Positions 16,328 to 24,289 of a stretch of DNA of 64,000 nucleotides are shown here, one piece after another (the first letter of the stretch is position 1; every line of letters begins with the position of its first letter). The notes under the pieces are model-generated. The model saw only the letters and a program-made list of their open reading frames with translations, had not been told where the DNA came from and searched no databases. The stretch covers positions 124,001-188,000 of the forward strand of contig NZ_JBDZDQ010000004.1 of NCBI RefSeq assembly GCF_040049295.1, written 5' to 3'. Position numbers and translations under genes: made by a program. Source of the stretch: Sphingomonas sp. KR3-1 (GTDB lineage: Bacteria; Pseudomonadota; Alphaproteobacteria; Sphingomonadales; Sphingomonadaceae).

Positions 16328-16417
16328 TCGGGTCCGACGGCACTGCCACAGCCCCTGCCGCCCGGTCAACACCGATCCTGCTGGCCCCGGCCGCAAACGC
16401 TGCCTATCTGCTAGGCC

Positions 16418-17722
16418 ATGCCCGTCACCGACATCGCCACCCGCGTCTACAACCATGGCTGGCGGCTCGATCCGATCGTCCGCAGCCTGCTCGATACGGA
16501 CTTCTACAAGCTGCTGATGCTGCAGATGATCCGCCACGTGCATCCCGAGGTGCAGGCGACCTTCTCGCTGATCAACCGGACGAAAAGCGTGCGCCTGGCC
16601 GAGGTGATCGACGAGGCCGAGCTGCGCGCCCAGCTCGATCACGCCCGTTCGCTGCGCTTCTCGAAGAAGGAGCTGATCTGGCTCGCCGGCAACAGCTTCT
16701 ACGGCAAGCAGCGCATGTTCGCGCCCGATTTCATCGCCTGGCTCGCCGAGTTCCAGCTCCCTGAATACGACCTCCACAAGGTCGACGGCCAGTTCGAGCT
16801 CCATTTCGACGGCCCCTGGACGCACACCAGCATGTGGGAGATCCCCGCGCTCGCCATCGTCAACGAGCTGCGCTCGCGCGCGGCGATGAAGGGCAAGGGC
16901 CGGTTCGAGCTCGACATCCTCTATGCCCGCGCCAAGGCCAGGCTGTGGGACAAGGTCGAGCGCCTGCGCCAGCTTCCCGACCTCGTCCTCTCCGATTTCG
17001 GCACCAGGCGGCGCCACGGCTTCCTCTGGCAGCGCTGGTGCGTCGAGGCGCTCAAGGAGGGTCTGGGCAGCCGCTTCATCGGCAGCTCGAACGTCCTCCT
17101 CGCGATGGACAACGACCTCGAGGCGATCGGCACCAACGCGCACGAGCTGCCGATGGTCTTCGCCGCACTCGCCGACAGCGACGCGGGCATAGCCGCCGCG
17201 CCCTATCGTGTGCTGGAAGCGTGGCAGGCGCATTATGACGGCAACCTGCGGGTCGCGCTGCCCGACGCCTTCGGCACCAGCGCCTTCCTCAAGGGCGCGC
17301 CCGACTGGGTCGCCGACTGGACCGGCTTCCGCCCGGACTCGATGCCGCCGATCGAGGGCGGCGAGCAGATCATCGCCTGGTGGCAGGCACGCGGCCGCGA
17401 TCCGCGCACCAAGCTGCTCATCTTCTCCGACGGCATGGACGTCGACAGCATCGAGGCCACCTATCGCCATTTCCACGGCCGCGTCCGGATGAGCTTCGGC
17501 TGGGGCACCAATCTGACCAACGACTTCCGCGGCTGCGATCCCGCCGGCGGCCACGCGCTCGAGCCGATCTCGCTGGTCGCCAAGGTGACGAGCGCGAACG
17601 GCCGCCCCGCGGTCAAGCTCTCGGACAACCCCGCCAAGGCCACCGGCGATCCAGCCGAGATCGCGCGCTATCTGCGGATCTTCGGCGACGACGGCCGGAG
17701 GGAGCAGCGCGTAGCCGTCTAG
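16418..17722 (+). CDS. pncB: Nicotinate phosphoribosyltransferase
   Basis: Converts nicotinate and PRPP to nicotinate mononucleotide in NAD salvage. The 434-residue protein carries the family landmarks [16 protein letters not shown] near the N-terminus, [51 protein letters not shown] (His242 is the residue autophosphorylated in the family) and [15 protein letters not shown] with the phosphate-binding [11 protein letters not shown]. The ATG at 16418 has no Shine-Dalgarno sequence; CTATCT at 16404-16409 resembles an alphaproteobacterial -10 placed for a leaderless transcript. The coding region is complete and undamaged. Confidence 0.97.
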   Translation: MPVTDIATRVYNHGWRLDPIVRSLLDTDFYKLLMLQMIRHVHPEVQATFSLINRTKSVRLAEVIDEAELRAQLDHARSLRFSKKELIWLAGNSFYGKQRMFAPDFIAWLAEFQLPEYDLHKVDGQFELHFDGPWTHTSMWEIPALAIVNELRSRAAMKGKGRFELDILYARAKARLWDKVERLRQLPDLVLSDFGTRRRHGFLWQRWCVEALKEGLGSRFIGSSNVLLAMDNDLEAIGTNAHELPMVFAALADSDAGIAAAPYRVLEAWQAHYDGNLRVALPDAFGTSAFLKGAPDWVADWTGFRPDSMPPIEGGEQIIAWWQARGRDPRTKLLIFSDGMDVDSIEATYRHFHGRVRMSFGWGTNLTNDFRGCDPAGGHALEPISLVAKVTSANGRPAVKLSDNPAKATGDPAEIARYLRIFGDDGRREQRVAV

Positions 17723-17730
17723 CTTCGCGA

Positions 17731-17758
17731 TTGACCTGCCACCCCCGCCCGCTAGCGT
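17731..17758 (+). promoter_or_regulatory. Possible promoter of the M20 peptidase gene
   Basis: TTGACC (17731-17736) and TAGCGT (17753-17758) are separated by 16 nt and precede the ATG by 26 nt. The -35 box is good and the -10 box weak. The position in the 62-nt gap after pncB fits a separate start of transcription. Confidence 0.4.
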
Positions 17759-17784
17759 GGCGCGGAACAGGGAGTGTCGGAAAA

Positions 17785-19170
17785 ATGCGGGTTTTGGCAG
17801 GAGTTGCGCTGGTCGGGCTGGCATTGGCGAGCGGCACCGCCCGGGCGCAGCAGAATCCCCAGGCGGAGGCCCAGGCGCTCGAGATGCTCAAGCGCGGCAT
17901 CGCCTTCCGCACCGTCGCCGGCCCCGGCAACCAGACCCCCGACTACGCCGCCTATCTCAAGGCCCAGCTCGTCGCCGGCGGCTTCGATTCCGCCGACATC
18001 CGCATCGAGAAGGTCGGCGACACCGCCTATCTCGTCGCCCGCTATCCGGGCACCAGCAGGACCGCCAAGCCGATCTACATCTCCGGCCATATGGACGTGG
18101 TCGAGGCCAGGCCCGAGGACTGGACGCGCGATCCGTTCACGCCGATCGTCGAGAACGGCTATATCTTCGGCCGCGGCGCGACCGACATGAAATACGACCT
18201 GTCGAACCTGGTCGCCACGCTGATCCAGCTCAAGCGCGAGGGCTATCGCCCCGCCCGCGACATCGTCCTCCTCGCCTCGGGCGACGAGGAGACCAGCATG
18301 AAGACCACCGCGCTGATGGCGGATCAGTATCACGATGCCGAGATGCTGCTGAACATCGACGGCGGCGGCGGCAGCCTCGACGAGAACGGCAAGCCCGAGA
18401 TCTTCGGGCTGCAGGGCGCCGAGAAGACCTATGCCGATTACGAGCTGACCTTCACCAATCCCGGCGGCCATTCGAGCGCGCCCGGCAAGAGCAACGCGAT
18501 CTATTCGCTCGCCCATGCGCTCGATCGGATCGAGGCCTATCAGTTCCCCGGCGAGATCAACGAGATCACCCGCGCCGGCTTTGTCGAGGGCGCCAAGACC
18601 GCCGATGCGGAGATGGCCCGGGCGATGCGCGCCTTCCTGGTCAACCAGCAGGACCCCAAGGCGCTCGCCGTGCTGCGTTCGGAGCCCGGGCTGATCGGCC
18701 AGACCGGCACCACCTGCGTCGCGACGATGGTCACTGCCGGCCACGCCACCAACGCGCTGCCGCAGCGCGCCACCGCCAACATCAACTGCCGCATCTTCCC
18801 CGGCACCTCGGTCGAGAGCGTCGCCGCCACGCTCGCCAAGGTCGTCGGCGACCCGGCGCTCAAGCTCAGGACGCTCGACAGCGGCACCGTCGCCAGCCCG
18901 GCCTCGCCGCTCCGCCCCGATCTGGTCGCGCTGGTCACCCAGGGCATCCATGCCCGCTTCCCCGGCGTGCCGATCGTCCCCGCCATGTCCGCCGGTGCCA
19001 GCGACTCGATGTGGTTCCGCGCCAAGGGCGTGCCGAGCTACGGCGTCAGCCCGATCTTCATGAAGGGCTCGGACAGCTTCGCCCACGGCCTCAACGAGCG
19101 CACCCCGCTCAGCGAGATCGCGCCGTCGATCACCTATTACAAGTTCCTGCTCAAGGGCCTGACCAGATAG
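17785..19170 (+). CDS. Exported M20 family metallopeptidase
   Basis: A 461-residue zinc peptidase of the M20 (ArgE/DapE/carboxypeptidase) family with a signal peptide (MRVLAGVALVGLALASGTARAQ). Metal-site motifs appear in order: ISGHMDVVEA (His and first Asp), GRGATDMKYD (bridging Asp), SGDEET (catalytic Glu-Glu) and the C-terminal segment SDSFAHGLNER with the last His. The dimerisation lid lies between about residues 225 and 345 (FTNPGGHSSAPGKSNAIY). It probably releases amino acids from peptides in the periplasm. GGGAG stands about 10 nt before the ATG. The last codons lie in a tandem duplication (see repeat at 19155). Confidence 0.92.
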   Translation: MRVLAGVALVGLALASGTARAQQNPQAEAQALEMLKRGIAFRTVAGPGNQTPDYAAYLKAQLVAGGFDSADIRIEKVGDTAYLVARYPGTSRTAKPIYISGHMDVVEARPEDWTRDPFTPIVENGYIFGRGATDMKYDLSNLVATLIQLKREGYRPARDIVLLASGDEETSMKTTALMADQYHDAEMLLNIDGGGGSLDENGKPEIFGLQGAEKTYADYELTFTNPGGHSSAPGKSNAIYSLAHALDRIEAYQFPGEINEITRAGFVEGAKTADAEMARAMRAFLVNQQDPKALAVLRSEPGLIGQTGTTCVATMVTAGHATNALPQRATANINCRIFPGTSVESVAATLAKVVGDPALKLRTLDSGTVASPASPLRPDLVALVTQGIHARFPGVPIVPAMSAGASDSMWFRAKGVPSYGVSPIFMKGSDSFAHGLNERTPLSEIAPSITYYKFLLKGLTR

Positions 19171-19185
19171 GGGCCTGACCAGATA
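19155..19185. repeat. Short tandem duplication at the peptidase stop
   Basis: GGGCCTGACCAGATA occurs at 19155-19169 and again at 19171-19185, a period of 16 nt. The first copy codes the last residues and the stop of the M20 peptidase, and the second lies in the 30-nt gap before the lspA stop. A third partial copy (TGACCAAATA) follows. This looks like recent replication slippage. Confidence 0.8.
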
Positions 19186-19200
19186 TGACCAAATAGGCCG

Positions 19201-19692
19201 TCAGGCGGCGGTGGCACGGGTGCGGCGCTCGCCCAGCACCGTGTCGAGCAGCATCAGCCCGATGCCTGCGTCCAGTGTCGCGTCGGCCAGGTTGAAGATC
19301 CACACGAAGCCGATCTTGCTCGAATCGAGGAAGTCGATCACCGGGCCGATCAGCAGCCGGTCGAGCCCATTGCCGATCGCGCCCGCCACGATGAGCGCCA
19401 GCCCGAACCGCATCAGCGGGCGCAGCGGCTTGGCCAGCATGACGTACAACAGCCCGCCGGCGACGGCGAAATTGAGCGTCATCAGGAACCAGCGCGTCGC
19501 CTGCCCGATCACCGGCGTCAGCCCAAAGGCGTTGCTCTGGTTGAAGCTCAGCGTCAGGTCGACCGGCCCAGGCAGCGTCACATGGCCGCCCACCGGCCCG
19601 AGCGCCGCCAGCGCCCAATATTTGGTCGATTGGTCGAGCGCGATGGCGAGCGCCGTCACGAGCAGCGCGATGATCCGGGTCCGGCGGTCCAT
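19201..19692 (-). CDS. lspA: Lipoprotein signal peptidase (signal peptidase II)
   Basis: Inner-membrane aspartyl peptidase that removes signal peptides from lipidated prolipoproteins. The 163 residues contain four membrane helices and the conserved blocks LALIVAGAIGNGLDRLLIGPVIDFLD and WIFNLADATLDAGI, with catalytic Asp120 and Asp137. The upstream LALDQSTKYW segment is also typical. The NxGxAFG loop reads NQSNAFGL, a small deviation. The start ATG at 19692 gives the family length; longer frames only add low-complexity sequence. Several lipoproteins in this window (edge gene, cytochrome, DUF1800, sugar dehydrogenase) would be its substrates. Confidence 0.95.
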   Translation of the reverse strand: MDRRTRIIALLVTALAIALDQSTKYWALAALGPVGGHVTLPGPVDLTLSFNQSNAFGLTPVIGQATRWFLMTLNFAVAGGLLYVMLAKPLRPLMRFGLALIVAGAIGNGLDRLLIGPVIDFLDSSKIGFVWIFNLADATLDAGIGLMLLDTVLGERRTRATAA

Positions 19693-19718
19693 TTCGCCGC
19701 AATAGCCGGTTCGGCGCG

Positions 19719-20102
19719 CTACCGAGAGTCCGAAAATGCTTGGCGCGCTGCCGCGCGGAAGCAGGCCGCCGATGCCAGCCACAGTCCGGCAAAGCCCGCG
19801 GCGAACGCCAGCGCATGAAGCGGAGCGCCTGGCACGCGCGCCGTGATCGGCGCCGTCGCGATCGCCACGCCGAGCAGGACCTGCATGACCGCCACGCCGA
19901 GCATCGCCCGCGCCATGCCCGCAGGCCGGAACCACGCGGCGAACGCGCCCGTCGCCGCCGCCAGGATCAGCAGGAAGAAGCTCATCCCCGTGCCGTCGTC
20001 GCGCACCACGGTCGTCCATATGGTCAGGAACGACGCGGCCACCGCGATGCCGATGCCGGCGCGATAGGCCCAGCCGCCGCTTGCATCGTCAGGTCGGTTC
20101 AT
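19719..20102 (-). CDS. Small four-helix membrane protein upstream of lspA
   Basis: A 127-residue protein beginning MNRPDDASGGWAYRAGIGIA with about four hydrophobic segments (AGIGIAVAASFLTIWTTVV, MSFFLLILAAATGAFAAWF, AMLGVAVMQVLLGVAIATA, LHALAFAAGFAGLWLASAACF). No domain was recognised. It is 26 nt upstream of lspA on the same strand, so cotranscription is likely. An in-frame extension upstream to 20450 antisense to the cytochrome gene is rejected. Function unknown. Confidence 0.78.
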   Translation of the reverse strand: MNRPDDASGGWAYRAGIGIAVAASFLTIWTTVVRDDGTGMSFFLLILAAATGAFAAWFRPAGMARAMLGVAVMQVLLGVAIATAPITARVPGAPLHALAFAAGFAGLWLASAACFRAAARQAFSDSR

Positions 20103-20223
20103 CTGCGCGCCTCCGTCATGTCTCGCAATCCTGATAGCACGCCGCGATGCGACGCCCGTGCAGGCGATGCGGAGAAACCGAGGATATTGACGTGCCCGGC
20201 GCGACCCGCTTGGGCATGGCATC

Positions 20224-20793
20224 ATGCCGCGCCCCACCCGCCTGCTTGCCCCCGCTCTGCTCGCTTCAGTCCTGCTGCTCGCCGGCTGCTCCGACGACCG
20301 GCATGAGGAGCGCCTGCGCCAGGCCGGCCCGCGGCCGTCGCTCGATGCCCTGCTGAAGGTCGCCGACGCCGATATCGGCGCGCGCAAGTTCGATCGGTGT
20401 GCCGCCTGCCACAAGATCAACCCGGACGCGCCCGACTTCGGCGGGCCCAATCTCTACAATGTCTATGGCCAGCCGATGGGGCAGAACAGCCCGCGCTTCG
20501 GATACACCGCGGCGCTGCGCGACGCCGGCGGCACATGGGATGCGGCGACGCTCGACGCGTGGATCGCCAATCCCCGGGCGGTGGTGCCGGGCACCAGCAT
20601 GCAGTTCGCCGGCATCGCCGATCCGCTCGATCGCGCCGACATCATCGCCTATCTGAAGACCCGCATTGCCGGGCACCCCGGCCCCCAGATGGCAGCTGGC
20701 GCCGCTTCCGGCCGCCCTGCATCCTCGCGCGGCAACGACTCGGGGACGCGCGATGCCGATACTTCCGCAGGAGCTCTACGGCGTCGGCCGTGA
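20224..20793 (+). CDS. Lipoprotein-type class I cytochrome c
   Basis: A 189-residue membrane-anchored cytochrome. The signal ends in lipobox L-A-G-C (Cys22). The heme c attachment site is RCAACHKINPDAP (Cys59, Cys62, His63), followed by FGGPNLYNVYG and the distal methionine in VPGTSMQFAGI, as in mitochondrial-type cytochrome c. The C-terminal 35 residues are low-complexity (Gly, Ala, Ser, Arg) and lie partly over the start of the next gene. It would carry electrons in the periplasm while bound to the inner membrane. No Shine-Dalgarno sequence is evident before the ATG. Confidence 0.9.
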   Translation: MPRPTRLLAPALLASVLLLAGCSDDRHEERLRQAGPRPSLDALLKVADADIGARKFDRCAACHKINPDAPDFGGPNLYNVYGQPMGQNSPRFGYTAALRDAGGTWDAATLDAWIANPRAVVPGTSMQFAGIADPLDRADIIAYLKTRIAGHPGPQMAAGAASGRPASSRGNDSGTRDADTSAGALRRRP

Positions 20794-21367
20794 CGGCAAT
20801 GTCGGCATCCGCTCGCAGATGTTCGAGGCCTGGGCCAGTCTCGGCAATCTCGGCGGCTGGACGCTCCGCTCGCTGACCACGACGCCCACCGGCGAGATTT
20901 ACGGCGTCGGCACGCAGGGCAATGTCGGCGCGTGGCGCGGCTATTGGCAGACCGCGGATGTGCCGACCGGCTGGACGCTCCAGTCAATGGCCTGCGGGCC
21001 GGACGGCACGCTCTACGGCGTCGGCACCCAGGGCAATGTCGGCATCTGGCGCAACGGCCGCTGGGAGGACCAGGGCAATCTCGGCAACTGGACGCTCAAG
21101 ATGCTCGCCTTCGATTCGCGCGGGCGGAAATATGGCGTCGGCACCGAGGGCAATGTCGGGCGCTGGGTCGACACGCAATGGGTCGATTCGGGCTATGACG
21201 GCTGGACGGTCGACATGATCACCTTCGACGCCACCGATCGCGCCTGGTGCGTCGGCACCCAGGGCAACATCGCCGGCTGGCAGGAAGGCCTTGGCTGGTA
21301 CGAGCTCAAGCACCTCACCGGCGAATGGAGCATGGCCTGGATCCAGTTCGGGGCGATCACGCAATAA
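20753..21367 (+). CDS. Five-repeat predicted beta-propeller protein (tachylectin-2/tectonin-like)
   Basis: A 204-residue protein made almost wholly of five consecutive repeats of about 38-41 residues. Each starts with YGVGTQGNVG or a variant, at residues 9, 50, 88, 127 and 165 (the last is WCVGTQGNIAG), and carries a GWTL-type strand. The regular spacing predicts one blade per repeat and a closed five-bladed propeller, as in tachylectin-2. There is no signal peptide from the ATG at 20753, which overlaps the cytochrome gene by 41 nt; an upstream in-frame ATG at 20666 adds only low-complexity residues. Sugar or ligand binding is possible but not shown. The frame is intact and the third positions are GC-rich like the neighbours. 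Confidence 0.85.
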   Translation: MPILPQELYGVGRDGNVGIRSQMFEAWASLGNLGGWTLRSLTTTPTGEIYGVGTQGNVGAWRGYWQTADVPTGWTLQSMACGPDGTLYGVGTQGNVGIWRNGRWEDQGNLGNWTLKMLAFDSRGRKYGVGTEGNVGRWVDTQWVDSGYDGWTVDMITFDATDRAWCVGTQGNIAGWQEGLGWYELKHLTGEWSMAWIQFGAITQ

Positions 21368-21451
21368 CAGGCTGCGTATTAGCTTGCTACTACACGCGAG
21401 TTGTGCAGACTGGCCGGCAACGACAAGCGGCACCCGGGGGAACACCTGCCC

Positions 21452-22366
21452 ATGCTCGAACCTGACGGCACGCCCGCGCTCGAACTGCGCGGGCTCGGCA
21501 AGACCTATGGCCGCGGCAGCGGCGCCAAGCGCGCGGTCAGCGATGTCTCGCTCAGCGTCCGCAAGGGCGAGGTCTATGGCTTTCTCGGCCCCAATGGCGC
21601 GGGCAAGAGCACGACGATCCGCATGGCGCTCAGCCTGATCCGCCCGAGCGACGGCGAGGTCCTGCTGTTCGGCGAGCCGGTCTCCGCCAGGGCGCTGCGC
21701 CGCGTCGGCGCGCTGGTCGATGGCGGAACCTTCTATCCCTTCCTCTCGGGCCGCGACAATCTGCGCGTGCTCGCAAAGACCCAGGGCAGCGATGGTTCGC
21801 GCATCGAAGCGGTGCTCGAGCGCGTCGACCTGGCGCGCGACGCGAAGCGCAAGGTGAAGGGCTATTCCACCGGCATGAAGCAGCGGCTCGGCGTTGCCGC
21901 GGCGCTGCTCGACGATCCCGATCTGGTGATCCTCGACGAGCCGGCCAACGGCCTCGACGCCGCCGGCATCCAGGACATGCGCACGCTGCTGCGCGGCCTG
22001 GCGGCGGACGGCAAGGCGGTGTTCCTCTCCAGCCATCTGCTCCACGAAGTCGAGCAGATCTGCGACCGCGTGGCGGTGGTCCACAAGGGCCGGCTGCTGC
22101 GCGAAGCCACGGTCCGCGAGATGCTCGATCAGGGCGAGGCGCTGCGTGTCGAAGCCGAGCCGCTCGACAAGGCCGCCGCCGCGCTCGACGGCCGCTGGCC
22201 GTTCGAGCGGGCCGAGGGCGGCCTCAAGGTCCTGGCGGGCCGCGCCGATACGCCGGCGATCGTCCGCCAGCTGGTCGAGGCCGGCGCCGATGTCTTCCAT
22301 GTGGGGCCGGAAGAGCAGAGCCTCGAGGAAATCTTCCTGACGATGACGAGGGACTCCGATGCTTGA
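21452..22366 (+). CDS. ABC transporter ATP-binding subunit
   Basis: A 304-residue nucleotide-binding subunit of an ABC-2 exporter. Walker A is GPNGAGKST (residues 46-53), the signature is YSTGMKQRLG (about 138-147), Walker B is LVILDEP (158-164), and the H-loop is SSHLLHEVEQ. After the ATPase domain comes a C-terminal extension of about 80 residues ending SLEEIFLTMTRD, common in drug or lipid exporters of the CcmA/DrrA type. The ATG at 21452 has GGGGGA upstream. It overlaps the permease gene by 8 nt, so the two subunits are translated together. Confidence 0.94.
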   Translation: MLEPDGTPALELRGLGKTYGRGSGAKRAVSDVSLSVRKGEVYGFLGPNGAGKSTTIRMALSLIRPSDGEVLLFGEPVSARALRRVGALVDGGTFYPFLSGRDNLRVLAKTQGSDGSRIEAVLERVDLARDAKRKVKGYSTGMKQRLGVAAALLDDPDLVILDEPANGLDAAGIQDMRTLLRGLAADGKAVFLSSHLLHEVEQICDRVAVVHKGRLLREATVREMLDQGEALRVEAEPLDKAAAALDGRWPFERAEGGLKVLAGRADTPAIVRQLVEAGADVFHVGPEEQSLEEIFLTMTRDSDA

Positions 22367-23204
22367 CGCCGTCCTTGCCGAGGCGCTGAAGCTGCGCCGC
22401 CACCGGGCGACCTGGATGATGGTCTGGATCTATCCGATCGTCATCACCGCGATCATCGCCTGCGTGCTGGTCTATGGCGCGTTCAAGGCGCATGCGCCGG
22501 GCGCGGCCGAGCCTGCCGCCGAGTGGATCAGGGAAGGCACCATCCTGTGGAACGTGCCGACCTCGGCGCCGGGGCGTTTCCTCACCGCCGGCTTCACCGC
22601 GGTGGTGTTCGCCGGCGAATATGGCTGGAATACCTGGAAGCTGATCATCCCGGCGCGGGCGCGCTGGCAGCTGATCGCGGCCAAATGGGTCGTCGCGCTC
22701 GGCTTTCTCATCCTGGCCTATGTCGCCGCCGACCTGATCTCGCTGCTCGGCAGCTGGCTGGGCTCGTTCCAGGGCGACAGCATCCCCGCCGGGGTCACGC
22801 TCGCCGGCGTCCTCGAGGCGCATTGGCATGCGGGCGTGCAGGCGCTGGTTCCGGTGGTCTACACGATCGCCTTTGCCGGGCTGTTCGCGATCCTCACCCA
22901 GTCGATCCTCGCCACCGTGATCCTGTCGATCGCGCTGGTCGTGATCGAGGGGCTGTGGCCGCTGATCGGCCTGTTCCTCCACCAATATGTTCCAGCGCTG
23001 ATCGAGGGGCTGGTGAAGGTGCTGCCCTTCTATCACCTGGCCAACCTGCATGCCTGGTCGAAGGGCGCCGGCCTGGCGCTGCCGCTCGGCCCCGGCGCGA
23101 TCATCTCCTTCTCCTGGGGCATGTCCTTCGCGGTGGTGAGCGCCTGGATCCTCGCGGCGCTGGCCGGCACGCAGCTCCGCTTCCTGCGCCAGGACCTCAA
23201 CTGA
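22359..23204 (+). CDS. ABC-2 type transporter permease
   Basis: A 281-residue membrane subunit with six predicted helices. The N-terminal amphipathic stretch MLDAVLAEALKLRRHRATW is typical of ABC-2 permeases, followed by hydrophobic segments at about residues 20-42, 68-88, 104-128, 153-185 (two), and 238-262. The periplasmic loop between helix 1 and 2 contains EPAAEWIREGTILWN. It overlaps the ATPase gene by 8 nt and the convergent MarR-GNAT gene by 8 nt. The substrate is unknown. Confidence 0.92.
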   Translation: MLDAVLAEALKLRRHRATWMMVWIYPIVITAIIACVLVYGAFKAHAPGAAEPAAEWIREGTILWNVPTSAPGRFLTAGFTAVVFAGEYGWNTWKLIIPARARWQLIAAKWVVALGFLILAYVAADLISLLGSWLGSFQGDSIPAGVTLAGVLEAHWHAGVQALVPVVYTIAFAGLFAILTQSILATVILSIALVVIEGLWPLIGLFLHQYVPALIEGLVKVLPFYHLANLHAWSKGAGLALPLGPGAIISFSWGMSFAVVSAWILAALAGTQLRFLRQDLN

Positions 23205-24177
23205 GGGCCGGCGCGGGCGTCGGCGGCAGGTAGCGCATCGCGACGTCGCACCGCGCGTAGCGCGCACCGTAGCGGGCCATGATCCCGGCATCGTGCCGGA
23301 AGCCGAGCTTCTCGTAGAGGTGGATGGCCGTCGCGCAGCGGGCATTGGTGAGCAGATAGAACGGATCGGCGTCCATCGCCCGCGCCCGCTCGATCAGCGC
23401 CGCCAGCAGGAACTCGCCCGCCTTCAGCCCGCGGGCATGTTCGCGCACGCCCATCTTGGTCAGTTCCAGCCCGCCATCGCCAGCGCGCTGCAGCGCGCCC
23501 GCGCCGACGATGCCGAGCCCGCGCGCTTCCACGAACAATATCGCACCACCTGTCTCGACGATCCGTTCGCGCGGATTGTCCAGAACGTCGCGGTCGGTTG
23601 CCTCGAGGCTGAACATCGTGCCGATCCACTCGGCGTTGATGTCGCGGAAATGATGCGCCAGCGCGTCGGTGTATTCGTGGATGATCAAGGTGTCCGTTCG
23701 TGCGCGCGCCGCCAGCACGTCGATCGGCGTCGCCGTCAGCGCCGCCTCCAGCCGCGCGATCTGCGCCATGAAGCCGTCCGCCTCCGCACCCAGCAACAGG
23801 CGGGCCGCATCCTCGACTTGTGGCCACACATGCACCTTCGCGCGCACCAGCACCGCTTCTCCGGCCGGAGTCAGCGAAATCGTCCGCTGGCGCTGGTCCT
23901 CGCCCTGTTCCGAACGGGCCAGGCCGAGCCCGACGAGCTGGCCGATCGCCCGCGTCACCCCGGGCTGGCTGATCCCGACCGCCTGCACCAGTTGGCCGAT
24001 CGTCCGCGCCTCGCCGTCGAGCGCGGCGAGGAACGCCATGTGCGCGGGCTGGACCGGCAGGCCGGCATCGGCGGTGACGCGCGCCGCCCCCGCCTGCATC
24101 CGCTCGCCGAGCCGCTTCAGCCGACTGCCGAGAAAGCCGATGCCCTGCTCGCGAATAACGTCCATCTCGAACCCCAT
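23197..24177 (-). CDS. MarR-type regulator fused to a GNAT acetyltransferase
   Basis: A 326-residue fusion. Residues about 20-145 form a MarR winged helix (MAFLAALDGEARTIGQLVQAVGISQPGVTRAI, then GLARSEQGEDQRQRTISLTPAG as the wing). Residues about 155-320 form a GNAT domain, with the acetyl-CoA-binding ARGLKAGEFLLAALIERAR and the closing NARCATAIHLYEKLGFRHD block. Such fusions may sense a metabolite and acetylate it or a protein. The start is the ATG at 24177, with a second ATG four codons on. A dyad of TTATATA boxes lies directly upstream, suggesting autoregulation. It is divergent from the PYROXD2-like gene and convergent with the ABC permease. Confidence 0.9.
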   Translation of the reverse strand: MGFEMDVIREQGIGFLGSRLKRLGERMQAGAARVTADAGLPVQPAHMAFLAALDGEARTIGQLVQAVGISQPGVTRAIGQLVGLGLARSEQGEDQRQRTISLTPAGEAVLVRAKVHVWPQVEDAARLLLGAEADGFMAQIARLEAALTATPIDVLAARARTDTLIIHEYTDALAHHFRDINAEWIGTMFSLEATDRDVLDNPRERIVETGGAILFVEARGLGIVGAGALQRAGDGGLELTKMGVREHARGLKAGEFLLAALIERARAMDADPFYLLTNARCATAIHLYEKLGFRHDAGIMARYGARYARCDVAMRYLPPTPAPALS

Positions 24178-24182
24178 ATACT

Positions 24183-24203
24183 GTTATATACCACGTTATA
24201 TAA
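24183..24203. promoter_or_regulatory. TTATATA-N6-TATATAA dyad, likely operator of the MarR-GNAT gene
   Basis: TTATATA (24184-24190) and TATATAA (24197-24203) form a 7-6-7 inverted repeat just 6 nt upstream of the MarR-GNAT start codon. The same stretch also contains a direct repeat of GTTATATA (24183-24190 and 24195-24202). In so GC-rich a genome this AT-rich block stands out. It is the natural site for the dimeric regulator and for the -10 region of its promoter. Confidence 0.6.
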
Positions 24204-24231
24204 ATTGAAGTGGCGGTCAAGGCCTGCCCCC

Positions 24232-24260
24232 TTGCGAACCGCCATCCCGGCGCGTCTAGT
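24232..24260 (+). promoter_or_regulatory. Possible promoter of the PYROXD2-like gene
   Basis: TTGCGA (24232-24237) and TCTAGT (24255-24260) are spaced 17 nt and lie 29 nt before the GTG start. Both boxes match alphaproteobacterial housekeeping elements moderately well. Confidence 0.4.
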
Positions 24261-24289
24261 GCCCGTGGACCTAGATGGAGTTGCCCCAC

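Noticed and set aside
16201..16417. Integration site of a mobile element at tRNA-Gly
   Set aside because: No integrase, no duplicated tRNA end and no foreign genes lie on either side; both neighbours are ordinary chromosomal genes.
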